Shown piece by piece: positions 32,100-40,205 of a stretch of DNA of 64,000 bases (position 1 is the first letter of the stretch; each line of letters begins with the position of its first letter). The position numbers and the translations under genes are program-made. Source of the stretch: HRBIN12 sp964447335 (GTDB lineage: Bacteria > Actinomycetota > UBA4738 > HRBIN12); assembly GCA_964447335.1 (NCBI GenBank), contig CAYUSA010000005.1, positions 21,166 through 85,165 of the forward strand, given 5' to 3'. The notes under the pieces are model-generated. The model made no database searches, had not been told where the DNA came from, and saw only the letters and a program-made list of their open reading frames with translations.

Positions 32100-32354
32100 A
32101 TGCCTGAGACGATCCCGTTCACCGACGCGAAGGCCCACCTGTCCGAGCTGGTCGACAAGGTCGTGGGCGAGCACGAACGCTTCGTCCTCACCCGGAACGG
32201 CCGGCCCGCCGCCGTCCTCGTCAGCCCGGACGAGCTCGAGGCCTTGGAGGAGACGCTCGCGATCCTGGAGGATCGGAAGCTGATGGAGTCCATCCGGCGC
32301 TCTCGAGACGAGGCTGCCAAGGGCAAGCGACTCCGCCTCGAGGACCATCGGTAA
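32100..32354 (+). CDS. Phd/YefM-family antitoxin
   Basis: 84 residues. MPETIPFTDAKAHLSELVDKV is the conserved N-terminal DNA-binding half of Phd/YefM, with the RNGRPAAVLVSPDELEALEE segment completing the domain. The C-terminal LMESIRRSRDEAAKGKRLR is the extended toxin-neutralising tail. The toxin gene follows with no gap (TAA-GTG). It would bind the palindrome over its own promoter. It is a typical accessory module placed between glycan genes. Confidence 0.85.
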   Translation: MPETIPFTDAKAHLSELVDKVVGEHERFVLTRNGRPAAVLVSPDELEALEETLAILEDRKLMESIRRSRDEAAKGKRLRLEDHR

Positions 32355-32621
32355 GTGCCCTACGAGGTCGAGATCACCCCCGAAGGCCTCCGCCACCTGA
32401 ACCGGCTGCCGAAGAAGGTGCGAGCCGCGGTCATCGAGGCGATCTTCGGCACCATCGCCGAGAACCCCCAGCGAGCGGGCAAGGCCCTCCGCGGAGAGCT
32501 CGAGGGGCTGCGCTCGGCGCGCAGAGGGGACTTCCGGATCGTCTACGAGATCGACGAGGACGCTCGCGTCGTCCTGGTTCACCGCGCTCAGCATCGACGG
32601 ACGGCCTACCGTCCGCGGTGA
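32355..32621 (+). CDS. RelE/ParE-family toxin
   Basis: 88 residues from GTG directly after the antitoxin stop. The RelE/ParE fold is seen in YEVEITPEGLRHLNRLPKKV, ENPQRAGKALRGELEGLRSARRGDFRIVYEIDEDARVVLVHRAQHR. The end of the protein (HRAQHRR) carries the RelE-type basic residues. RelE toxins cleave ribosome-bound mRNA, and ParE inhibits gyrase; which applies cannot be told. It forms a type II toxin-antitoxin pair with the Phd-like gene. Confidence 0.85.
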   Translation: MPYEVEITPEGLRHLNRLPKKVRAAVIEAIFGTIAENPQRAGKALRGELEGLRSARRGDFRIVYEIDEDARVVLVHRAQHRRTAYRPR

Positions 32622-32673
32622 GGCTCCAGACCGCCGGCAGGGAACCCCTGCCCACCGCCCGCGACCCCGTGAC

Positions 32674-32679
32674 TAGACT
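32674..32679 (+). promoter_or_regulatory. Putative -10 element (TAGACT) of a small gene
   Basis: TAGACTCAT lies 10 nt before the ATG at 32690 but only 1 nt before the ATG at 32681. By comparison with the other occurrences in this window this favours 32690 as the true start. Confidence 0.45.
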
Positions 32680-32689
32680 CATGAACGAG

Positions 32690-32929
32690 ATGGTGCTGAT
32701 CGTGGACTTCAACATGGTCGAGGAGGACGGCCGGATCCCGGCCCTCGTCCCTGCGGCCGAGACCGGGTCTTTCACTCCGGGGACCGAGGTCGTCGCCATC
32801 GACGGTGAGGGCACGGAGTGCCGAGCCCTGATCGATGAAGTGGCCACAGACGGGTCGTACGTGATGCTGGCCCCGATCGAAGGCACGGCGGACGCCTCCA
32901 GCGCCGGATCGGCGCAACGAGCCCGCTGA
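32690..32929 (+). CDS. Hypothetical protein of 79 residues
   Basis: Starts MVLIVDFNMVEEDGRIPALV and contains TEVVAIDGEGTECRALIDEV and GSYVMLAPIEG, a mixed beta-strand pattern; no family recognised. The ATG at 32690 is preferred over those at 32618 and 32681 because the TAGACT box then lies at the spacing used by other leaderless genes here. The Thr/Gly-rich turn could belong to a small beta-barrel. No partner gene. Confidence 0.5.
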   Translation: MVLIVDFNMVEEDGRIPALVPAAETGSFTPGTEVVAIDGEGTECRALIDEVATDGSYVMLAPIEGTADASSAGSAQRAR

Positions 32930-33025
32930 TCGGCTCGGTTCCGAAACCCCCCCAGGACGCCCGATATCGATATCGGTATCGCACCCTCGCCACGCAATCT
33001 CCACAGGTCGGCCGGGGCCCGTTGC

Positions 33026-33031
33026 TAGACT
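33026..33031 (+). promoter_or_regulatory. Putative -10 element (TAGACT) of the polysaccharide exporter operon
   Basis: TAGACTCGG lies 34 nt before the ATG at 33066, giving a short leader of about 28 nt, unlike the leaderless cases. The operon it would drive contains wzm, wzt, a small transporter gene, two glycan genes and the ManC-like gene. Confidence 0.4.
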
Positions 33032-33065
33032 CGGCCGCGAGCGGTAGCACTGCCGCTGACCTGCG

Positions 33066-33977
33066 ATGACCGCCACCTCCGGAACCGTCGAGCGAACGTC
33101 CGAGCCGCCGCGCCTGCGCGTCGGCTCGCGGCTGCGTGTGCTCCTCGCGAACCGCGAGATCCTGCTGAACCTCATCCGCAAGGAGCTGAAGGTCAAGTAC
33201 ACGGCCTCGGTGCTCGGCGCGGTGTGGTCGCTGCTCAACCCGCTCGTCTACCTGGCCGTGTTCACGTTCGTGGCGCGGGTGCTCGGCGCGGGGATCCCCG
33301 ACTTCCCGGTCTACCTGCTCTCGGGCCTGCTGGCGTGGAACCTGTTCAGCGCCGCGCTCACGAGCGGTGCGCGCTCGGTGCTCGACAACTCGAACCTGGT
33401 GAAGAAGGTGGCCTTCCCGCACGAGATCCTGCCGCTGTCGGCCGTCGGCGTCGCGCTCGTCGACTTCGTGCTGCAGTCGGTCGTCCTGCTCGTCTACATC
33501 GTGGTCTCGGGCTACGGCTTCCACCTGACCGAGCTCGCCCTGTGGCCGCTCGCGTTCGTGACGCTCCTGGTCGTGACCGTGGCGCTCTCGATGTGGTTCG
33601 CCGCCGTGAACGTGCGGTACCGCGACGTGGGACACCTCCTCAACATCGCGCTCCTCGTGTGGTTCTGGGCCACGCCGATCGTCTACGCGGGCTACCAGGT
33701 GAAGCGGCTCGCGGAGGGCGGCACCGGCAAGCTGCTCGGCCTGCCGAGGTTCATGCTCTACCTGCTGAACCCCCTGGCCTCGATCGTCGAGGGCTTCCAT
33801 CGCTCGCTGTACGGGGTCGTGCAACCCGAAGGGAGCGCGTCGCCCGTCCTGTTCGATGTCAGCCTCGGCTGGCTCGCCGCGGTCCTCGGGATCGTGCTCG
33901 TCGCCTCGATCGTGCTGCTGCGGCTCGCGTGGGGCGTGTTCTTCAACCGGTCGGCCGACTTCGCGGAGGAGCTCTAG
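33066..33977 (+). CDS. Polysaccharide ABC transporter permease (Wzm/ABC-2 type)
   Basis: 303 residues with six hydrophobic segments. ANREILLNLIRKELKVKYTASVLGAVWSLLNPL is the conserved start of ABC-2 polyol/teichoic acid/O-antigen permeases (Wzm, TagG). Later segments include AVNVRYRDVGHLLNIALLVWFW, which is the family signature. With the ATPase encoded next it would flip a glycan from the inner to the outer face of the membrane. The stop overlaps the ATPase start (TAGTG). Confidence 0.85.
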   Translation: MTATSGTVERTSEPPRLRVGSRLRVLLANREILLNLIRKELKVKYTASVLGAVWSLLNPLVYLAVFTFVARVLGAGIPDFPVYLLSGLLAWNLFSAALTSGARSVLDNSNLVKKVAFPHEILPLSAVGVALVDFVLQSVVLLVYIVVSGYGFHLTELALWPLAFVTLLVVTVALSMWFAAVNVRYRDVGHLLNIALLVWFWATPIVYAGYQVKRLAEGGTGKLLGLPRFMLYLLNPLASIVEGFHRSLYGVVQPEGSASPVLFDVSLGWLAAVLGIVLVASIVLLRLAWGVFFNRSADFAEEL

Positions 33978-35161
33978 TGGCCGCGCCCGCGATCGGCATC
34001 GCCGACCTCAGCAAGCGCTTCCGTGTGTTCCGCGAGAAGCCGACCTCGCTGAAGGCGCGGCTGCTCACCTCGCGCTCCCGGGCCGAGGACTTCTGGGCGC
34101 TCCGCGACGTCTCCTTCGACGTGGCCGAGGGCTCGACGCTCGGCCTCATCGGGCACAACGGCTCGGGCAAGACGACGCTCCTGAAGTGCGTCGCCGGGAT
34201 CCTGCGGCCCTCGAGCGGCGCGGTCACCCAGCGCGGGCGCCTGGCCGCCCTGCTCGAGCTCGGCGCGGGCTTCCACCCCGAGCTCACCGGCCGCGAGAAC
34301 GTCTACCTGAACGCCTCGTTCCTCGGCCTGTCGCGCAAGGAGACCGACGCCGCGTACGAGGGCATCGTCGACTTCGCCGAGCTCGAGGAGTTCATGGACA
34401 ACCAGGTGAAGTTCTACTCCTCGGGCATGCTCGTGCGGCTCGGCTTCGCGGTCGCCGTGCACGTCGATCCCGAGGTCCTGCTCATCGACGAGGTCCTGGC
34501 GGTCGGGGACGAGGCCTTCCAGGCCAAGTGCATCGACCGCGTCCGCACCTTCCAGCGCGAGGGCCGCACGATCGTGCTCGTCACCCACGCGCTCGACACC
34601 GTTCGGGCGATCTGCGATCGCGCGGTGATGCTCCACCACGGCGTCGTCCACGCGCTCGGCGCGCCGGACGACGTGGTGCGCGAGATGCGCTACGTGCTCC
34701 TCGGGCAGATCGACGAGGGCTTCATCCCCGAGGAGGGCTCGCGCGAGGCCGAGATCGCGGCGGTCGAGATCGTGCGCGCCGACGGCCGCAGCGAGGGCCA
34801 CGTCCTGCGCGACGACCCCGTCACGATCGCCGTCGACGTGCGCGCGAACCAGCCGGTAGAGGACCTCGACGCCGACATCCAGATCCTGGACGGCGCGACG
34901 AACCACCCGGTGCTCGACGCACGGACCTCGACGGCCGGCGTCCAGATCGCCCGGTTCGAGGGCAAGAAGCGGGTGCGCTTCCGCGTCGAGGGCTTCCCCT
35001 ACAACCCCGGGAAGTACTGGGTGACCGTCGGGCTCAGCTCGCGACGGACCGGGCACCTGTATCACGTGCAGACCCAGCGCTACCTGTTCGAGGTGATCGA
35101 CGTTCCCCGCGTGCAGGAGCGCGTCGAGGTGCCCGTCCACATCGAGGTCGAGGACCCATGA
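33977..35161 (+). CDS. Polysaccharide ABC transporter ATP-binding protein with substrate-binding domain (Wzt type)
   Basis: 394 residues from GTG. ATPase core: Walker A GHNGSGKTTLLKC, Q-loop with AALLELGAGFHPELTGRENV, signature YSSGMLVRLGFAVAV and Walker B VLLIDEVLAVGDE, the pattern of Wzt/TagH. The C-terminal about 150 residues (from EGFIPEEGSREAEI) form the beta-sandwich that recognises the glycan terminus in Wzt proteins, suggesting a capped O-polysaccharide. It works with the permease just upstream. The stop overlaps the next gene. Confidence 0.9.
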   Translation: MAAPAIGIADLSKRFRVFREKPTSLKARLLTSRSRAEDFWALRDVSFDVAEGSTLGLIGHNGSGKTTLLKCVAGILRPSSGAVTQRGRLAALLELGAGFHPELTGRENVYLNASFLGLSRKETDAAYEGIVDFAELEEFMDNQVKFYSSGMLVRLGFAVAVHVDPEVLLIDEVLAVGDEAFQAKCIDRVRTFQREGRTIVLVTHALDTVRAICDRAVMLHHGVVHALGAPDDVVREMRYVLLGQIDEGFIPEEGSREAEIAAVEIVRADGRSEGHVLRDDPVTIAVDVRANQPVEDLDADIQILDGATNHPVLDARTSTAGVQIARFEGKKRVRFRVEGFPYNPGKYWVTVGLSSRRTGHLYHVQTQRYLFEVIDVPRVQERVEVPVHIEVEDP

Positions 35162-35592
35162 GCGCTCCCCGCGTCCAGGACCCGCAACCGCAGACCCGGA
35201 AAGGAATCCCCACGATGCTCATCGCGATGATCCTGCTGTCGGTCGGCCTCGCGGCCGTCGCGCAGCTCCTGCTGAAGACGGGGATGAACCACGTGAACGA
35301 CGACCTCGCGCCGGCGAAGTTCGGTCTCGACGGCGCGTCGCTCCGCGTGCTCGTCGCGCAGCCGTTCTTGTGGGGCGGGCTCGCGCTGTTCGGACTGTCG
35401 GCGCTCGTGTGGCTCGTGGTGCTCTCGCGCGCGTCGCTGTCGTTCGCCTACCCGTTCGCGGCGCTCACGTACATCCTCATCCTGCTGTTCGACCACTTCG
35501 TGCTCGACGACACGGTCCCGCCGCTGCGGTGGGGCGGGGTCGGGTTCATCGCCATCGGCATCTTCCTGATCTCGCGGACCCCGCACAGCTGA
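35158..35592 (+). CDS. Small DMT/EamA-like membrane transporter
   Basis: 144 residues (a later ATG at 35215 would give 125). Four hydrophobic segments are interrupted by a loop with TGMNHVNDDLAPAKFG. WLVVLSRASLSFAYPFAALTYILILLFDH is characteristic of the small EamA/ArnE-like family, which flips lipid-linked sugars or acts as half of an EmrE dimer. Overlap with wzt (ATGA) and with the next glycosyltransferase (TGATG) ties it to glycan assembly; it may be a lipid-sugar flippase subunit (inference). Confidence 0.7.
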   Translation: MSAPRVQDPQPQTRKGIPTMLIAMILLSVGLAAVAQLLLKTGMNHVNDDLAPAKFGLDGASLRVLVAQPFLWGGLALFGLSALVWLVVLSRASLSFAYPFAALTYILILLFDHFVLDDTVPPLRWGGVGFIAIGIFLISRTPHS

Positions 35593-36455
35593 TGGGACGT
35601 GCGCCGGCCGAGCTCGCGGTGGTCATCGTCAACTACAACGCCGGCGCGTACCTCGAGCGGTGCCTCGCCTCGCTCGAGGCCCATCGCGGCCAGATTGAGC
35701 TCGACGTCCTCGTCATCGACAACGCCTCCGGCGACGGGAGCCACCTGCAGGCCGTGGCCGCGCACCCGTGGGCCCGCCTGATCGAGAACCCGACGAACAT
35801 CTACCTCTCGCCGGCGTGGAACCAGGGCCTGCGCGAGACGACCGCGCCGTACGTGCTGCTGCTGAACCCCGACGCCGAGTGGTGGCGCGGGACGCTCGGC
35901 GACCTCGTCCGGGTCGCGCGCGAGCACCCGCGCGCCGGGCTCGTCGGGCCGCTCGTCCGCAACCCCGACGGCACGGTGTATCCGAGCGGCCGTGTCTTCC
36001 CGAGCGTCGTCGACGCGGTCGGGCACGCGTTCCTCGGCACGCTCCGGCCGGACAACCCGTTCACGCGCCGCTACCACATGGACGGCTGGGACCGGACCAC
36101 CGAGCGCGAGGTCGACTGGGTCTCGGGTTCCTGCATGCTCTTCCCGCGCACGGTGTTCGAGGCGGTCGGCCCGCTCGACGAGTCCTTCCCGCTGTACGGC
36201 GAGGAGCTTGACATCGCGACGCGCCTGCGCCGGGCCGGGTACACGGTGCTGTTCACGCCGGAGGTCGAGATCGTCCACGAGGGAGGCGTCTCGACGGGCC
36301 GCTCCCGCCGCACGCTGCGGATGCACTCGGACGCCGTCTACCGCTACTACCGCAAGCACCGGGCGCTCGGATGGCGCCGGGCGACGCTGCCGCTCGCGTG
36401 GGCGGTGCTCCGCCTGCGCGCCGGGGTCGAGTGGCTCCGTGGGGCGGCACGATGA
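35592..36455 (+). CDS. Glycosyltransferase family 2 (rhamnosyltransferase-like)
   Basis: 287 residues. The N-terminal LAVVIVNYNAGAYLERCLASL with LDVLVIDNASGDGS (nucleotide-binding Asp) and LLLNPDAEWW (metal DxD-like) is a GT-A fold of the rhamnosyl/mycolyl-arabinogalactan (WbbL-like) type. WVSGSCMLFPRTVFEAVGPLDE and FPLYGEELDIATRLRRAGY are the acceptor and catalytic region. It transfers a sugar from a nucleotide donor, and dTDP-rhamnose is plausible given rmlB/rmlD. It overlaps the pyrophosphorylase gene by ATGA. Confidence 0.85.
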   Translation: MGRAPAELAVVIVNYNAGAYLERCLASLEAHRGQIELDVLVIDNASGDGSHLQAVAAHPWARLIENPTNIYLSPAWNQGLRETTAPYVLLLNPDAEWWRGTLGDLVRVAREHPRAGLVGPLVRNPDGTVYPSGRVFPSVVDAVGHAFLGTLRPDNPFTRRYHMDGWDRTTEREVDWVSGSCMLFPRTVFEAVGPLDESFPLYGEELDIATRLRRAGYTVLFTPEVEIVHEGGVSTGRSRRTLRMHSDAVYRYYRKHRALGWRRATLPLAWAVLRLRAGVEWLRGAAR

Positions 36456-37468
36456 GAGCGGTCGTGCTCGTCGGCGGCGAGGGCACGCGCCTTCGCCCGA
36501 TCACCGAGACGATGCCGAAGCCGCTCGTGCCGCTCATGGACCGGCCGAGCCTCGGGCACGTGCTCGACCACCTCGCGCGGCACGGCGTACACGAGGTCGT
36601 GCTGAGCAGCAGCTACCTGGAGTCCGTCTTCCACGCGTTCATCGAGGCTCGCCAAGGCGACCCGAAGATCACGTGGATCACCGAGCCCGAGCCGCTCGGC
36701 ACCGGCGGCGCGATCGTGAACGCGCTCGAGCACCTGGACGACGCGCCGTTCTTCGCGCTGAACGGCGACATCCTCACCGACCTGGACCTCACGGCGATGC
36801 TCGCCTTCCACCGCGAGCGCGGCGCGGCCGCGACGATCGCGCTCACGCACGTGCAGGACGCACGCCCATTCGGCCTGGTCCCGACCGAGCCCGACGGCCG
36901 GGTCATCGAGTTCCGCGAGAAGCCCGCCGAGCTCGTCCCCGGCGACATCAACGCCGGGACGTACGTGCTCGAGCCCTCGGCGCTCCGCTCGTGGCCGGTG
37001 GGGGAGAACGTCTCGATCGAACGGCAGATCTTCCCCGACCTCATCGAGCAGGGCCGGCCGCTCTACGGCTTCGTGTCGACGGCCTACTGGCTCGATCTCG
37101 GCACGCCCGAGAAGTACCTGCAGGCCCACTTCGACATCCTCGAGGGTCGTGTGCAGGGCGAGCCCTCGTACCCGGCGCCGTTCGTCGCGGCGACGGCCGA
37201 GGTCGACCTGCGCGCCCACCTGGGGCGGTGGGTCGTGGTGGGCGAGGGCGCCCGCATCGGCCCCGGCGCCGAGGTCGACGACTCCGTGCTGCACCCCGGC
37301 GCGGCCGTCGAGGCCGGGGCTCGGGTGGTGGGCTCGATCCTCGGCCCGCGCTCGCGCGTGGGGGCCGACGCCACGGTGAGTGGCTCCGCGCTCGCCGAGG
37401 GCGCGAGCGTGACCCCCGGCGCCTCGCTCGAGGCCGCGAGGGTCTCCGCCGGGCAGACGGCCCCCTGA
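36452..37468 (+). CDS. manC: Mannose-1-phosphate guanylyltransferase-like nucleotide-sugar pyrophosphorylase
   Basis: 338 residues. MRAVVLVGGEGTRLRPITETMPKPLVPL is the nucleotidyltransferase signature, followed by LGTGGAIVNAL, FFALNGDILTDLD and REKPAELVPGDINAGTYV. The C-terminal about 90 residues contain hexapeptide-like repeats (GPGAEVDDSVLHPGA), forming a left-handed beta-helix. It closely resembles the mycobacterial Rv3264c GDP-mannose pyrophosphorylase type, although some NDP-glucose enzymes are similar. ManB and a SIS isomerase at 56-59 kb would supply mannose-1-phosphate. The symbol manC is by analogy. Confidence 0.75.
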   Translation: MRAVVLVGGEGTRLRPITETMPKPLVPLMDRPSLGHVLDHLARHGVHEVVLSSSYLESVFHAFIEARQGDPKITWITEPEPLGTGGAIVNALEHLDDAPFFALNGDILTDLDLTAMLAFHRERGAAATIALTHVQDARPFGLVPTEPDGRVIEFREKPAELVPGDINAGTYVLEPSALRSWPVGENVSIERQIFPDLIEQGRPLYGFVSTAYWLDLGTPEKYLQAHFDILEGRVQGEPSYPAPFVAATAEVDLRAHLGRWVVVGEGARIGPGAEVDDSVLHPGAAVEAGARVVGSILGPRSRVGADATVSGSALAEGASVTPGASLEAARVSAGQTAP

Positions 37469-37536
37469 GCCTTCACCCCCGGTCCGCGAGGGCCGATGTG
37501 ATACGTTGCAGGCTCCCTTCCGGGGACCTTCCAGAC

Positions 37537-39057
37537 ATGCGGAGAGTGCTCGCGTTCGTGTCCGTCGTCTCCGCGCTGGCGCTCCTGCCGGCGTCTCCCG
37601 CCGTGGCCGGTCCCGACGCGTTCACGTTCTACGGCTCGGGCTTCGGGCACGGGCTCGGGATGTCGCAGTGGGGTGCGTACGGTCTCGCGCAGGAGGGCTG
37701 GGGCCCGGAGCGCATCCTCGCGCACTACTACTCGAGCACCAGCGTCCGGCAGGCCGACCAGCCGCCGGACACGCTGCGGATCGGGCTCACGCAGGGTCGC
37801 GACAAGGTGCGTCTGCAGGCCGAGGGGGGACCCGTGGACCTTCGGCTCGGCGGCCGTCGCCCCGACGACACCGTGGCGACGATCCCGCGCGGCGAGACCT
37901 GGACGCTGCGCGTCGCGAGTGAGAGCTACAAGATCGTCGACGCCAACGGAGATCCGGTCGGGGACCCGATCGGCGGCACGGCGACCGACCTGTTCGCCGT
38001 GTTCGAGGGAAGCGGCGCGAGGCTGAAGGTCCCCGAGGCGTACCACACGTACGCGCGCGGGTACGTCGAGTTCAACATCTACGACTGCCAGTCGAGCTGC
38101 ACCATGCGCCTGGTCCTCGTGATCGATCCCGAGCAGTACCTGTACGGGCTCGGCGAGGTCCCGAGCAGTTGGCCGATGGAAGCCCTCGAGTCACAGGCGA
38201 TCGCGGCGCGCTCCTACGCGCTCCGCAAGGCCGATGCCACCCAGCACCGTCCCGTCTGCAACTGCGCGCTCTACGCGAGCTCCTACGACCAGGTCTACGC
38301 GGGCTGGGACAAGGAGGCCGGCACCGACGGCGACCGATGGGTGGACGCGGTGGACCGCACCGCCGGCGAGGTGGTCATCGACCAGGGCGAGATCATCCAG
38401 GCCTTCTACATGTCCTCGAGCGGCGGGTTCACCGAGGACAACGAGAACGTGTGGGGCGGCACGCCGATCCAGTACCTCCGCGGCGTGTGCGACCCCGGCG
38501 ACTACACCACGGCGAACCCGAGCGCGACCTGGGAGGTCACGTTCAGCGCCTCGGACGTCACGCAGCACCTCGGGCTCGGCATCGGGACCGTGACGGGGTT
38601 CACGAACGTGGCTCGAGGCGTCTCGGGTCGGATCGTGCAGGCGACGGTGAGGGGCGAGAACGGCACGGCGACGGTGAGCGGCGCAACGCTCCGCTCGGCG
38701 CTCGGCCTGCGCGATGACCGCGTGTGGATCAACCGCGACCGCCAGGTCACCGGCGCGATCCGGAGCAAGTACGACGCCATGAACTGCTCGCCCGGGCTCG
38801 CGACGTCGCGCCAGGTGCGCGTCGCCGGCGGCCTGCGACAGGCCTTCGAGGACGCCACCATCTACACGAGCGATGCGACGGGCGCCCACGCGCTCGACGG
38901 CGTCGTCCTGGATTCCTACAAGGACGAGGGCGGGCCCGCCGGGGACCTCGGGTTCCCGACCTCGGACGTCCGCACGATGGCCAACGGGAACCTGCGCGCG
39001 TCGTTCGAGCACGGCGTCATCACGTGCCGGCCCGACGGCACCTGCTCGCTCTCCTGA
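37537..39057 (+). CDS. SpoIID/LytB-domain protein with C-terminal LGFP-like repeat
   Basis: 506 residues. A cleavable signal peptide is followed by FYGSGFGHGLGMSQWGAYGLAQ, the conserved SpoIID motif with its functional Glu/His region. LVIDPEQYLYGLGEVPSSWPMEALESQAIAARSYAL is the second hallmark. LGFP-type segments occur near the end (GGPAGDLGFPTSD). SpoIID/LytB proteins are peptidoglycan-lytic transglycosylases or their relatives; in non-sporulating actinobacteria they act in wall remodelling or anchoring. A GATACG hexamer upstream could be a -10. Confidence 0.8.
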   Translation: MRRVLAFVSVVSALALLPASPAVAGPDAFTFYGSGFGHGLGMSQWGAYGLAQEGWGPERILAHYYSSTSVRQADQPPDTLRIGLTQGRDKVRLQAEGGPVDLRLGGRRPDDTVATIPRGETWTLRVASESYKIVDANGDPVGDPIGGTATDLFAVFEGSGARLKVPEAYHTYARGYVEFNIYDCQSSCTMRLVLVIDPEQYLYGLGEVPSSWPMEALESQAIAARSYALRKADATQHRPVCNCALYASSYDQVYAGWDKEAGTDGDRWVDAVDRTAGEVVIDQGEIIQAFYMSSSGGFTEDNENVWGGTPIQYLRGVCDPGDYTTANPSATWEVTFSASDVTQHLGLGIGTVTGFTNVARGVSGRIVQATVRGENGTATVSGATLRSALGLRDDRVWINRDRQVTGAIRSKYDAMNCSPGLATSRQVRVAGGLRQAFEDATIYTSDATGAHALDGVVLDSYKDEGGPAGDLGFPTSDVRTMANGNLRASFEHGVITCRPDGTCSLS

Positions 39058-39060
39058 CGC

Positions 39061-39252
39061 CTACTGGTGGGTGACCAGGAAGACGACGGCCACCGCCACC
39101 ATGGAGAGCACCACGAGGGTGAGGTAGGTCCGGATGAACCTCGCCCGCCGCGCTCGCCGCTGGGCCTCCTCGCGGTGCAGCCGCGCGAGCTCCTTCTTCT
39201 CGGCCCGCGTCCGGGTCGGAGCCGGGCCGCCCGCGTGCTTCTTCGTGCTCAT
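39061..39252 (-). CDS. Small basic single-pass membrane protein
   Basis: 63 residues. A Lys/Arg-rich N-terminal half (STKKHAGGPAPTRTRAEKKE, then AQRRARRARF) precedes one transmembrane helix (TYLTLVVLSMVAVAVVFLVTH). It is 36 bp downstream of the gene encoding a DUF3105-like membrane protein and is likely cotranscribed. Topology by the positive-inside rule puts the N-terminus in the cytoplasm. No family recognised. Confidence 0.65.
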   Translation of the reverse strand: MSTKKHAGGPAPTRTRAEKKELARLHREEAQRRARRARFIRTYLTLVVLSMVAVAVVFLVTHQ

Positions 39253-39288
39253 CGAGTCATCTTCTCGCTCGATCGCGGCCGGCGCCCG

Positions 39289-40053
39289 TCAGAAGTCGAG
39301 GCCCGCCTCGGGCGCGTTCCCGAGGTAGTCCTGGCCCGTGTACGCAGGAGCTGCCCAGTGCGCGGTGAAGTCGAACGCGGCCGCGAGGTTCGGCTCGACG
39401 CACGTCTCCAGGTGGTGCCATGAGATGAGCGCCATGCTGGTGCCGGCCGGGAGCGCGCCGGCGGCGCCCTCGTCGGGGTAGTCGTAGGGCGCGACGATCA
39501 CCCTGGACCCCACATCGGGGTCACGGTAGAAGTCCAGGATCTTCGTGACCTCCGGTCCCGCCGCATCCGGCGAGTACCAGACGACGGCGGCGCCGTGCTC
39601 GAGCGAGTGGATCAGCGCGTCGAGCGCCGGCGGGCTCGAGTACACGCCCGCCCCGATCGTGTTGCCCGAGTGCGGCCCGGAGGCGGGCGGCTGCGAAGCG
39701 TACGTCGAGAGCGCCGGCATCTCCGCCGGCCCGGAGTCCGAGCCGACATGCGCCTGGTCGAGATCCTCGGGCTGGTAGGCGCCGACATCGGCGGCGTCCG
39801 TGCATCCGGCGGCGGTGCCCTCGGCGGCCGCGGCCGCGAGGAGCTCGGCCGGCCGGCCGGTGGGCTCGGGCTCGGGACGCGTGAACACGTACGCGCCGGC
39901 GGCCGCGACCACGACGACCGCGGCGGCGATCGCGATCCACCGGTTCCTGCGGGCGCGCGCCATCCGGCGCTCGATCTCGATGCGCTTGCGTCGCGCCTCG
40001 TCCCTGCGCTCGGCCTTCGTCGCGCGGCCGTCCTGTGCGTTCCTGTCCGCCAC
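39289..40053 (-). CDS. DUF3105-family membrane-anchored protein
   Basis: 254 residues. A basic N-terminus is followed by one membrane anchor at about residues 42-60, then an extracellular domain. ASQPPASGPHSGNT, ALDALIHSLEHGAAVVWYSP and SMALISWHHLETCVEPN are the conserved DUF3105 blocks, with several His that may bind metal. The function is unknown; in actinobacteria such genes occur near transporters or redox genes. The start ATG is at 40053. Confidence 0.8.
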   Translation of the reverse strand: MADRNAQDGRATKAERRDEARRKRIEIERRMARARRNRWIAIAAAVVVVAAAGAYVFTRPEPEPTGRPAELLAAAAAEGTAAGCTDAADVGAYQPEDLDQAHVGSDSGPAEMPALSTYASQPPASGPHSGNTIGAGVYSSPPALDALIHSLEHGAAVVWYSPDAAGPEVTKILDFYRDPDVGSRVIVAPYDYPDEGAAGALPAGTSMALISWHHLETCVEPNLAAAFDFTAHWAAPAYTGQDYLGNAPEAGLDF

Positions 40054-40205
40054 CTGTCCTCCGGGTCGCTCTGAGAGGGTGTAAGGATAGCGGGGTTCCG
40101 TCGCTTCGCGGGCTCACGCGACGCCGGCTGGGTGATGCGGTCTCCGTACGCCGGCCGGGGCGTGATGCGATACTCGTCCGGGGGACCGGAGAAGGGGAGG
40201 TGCGC

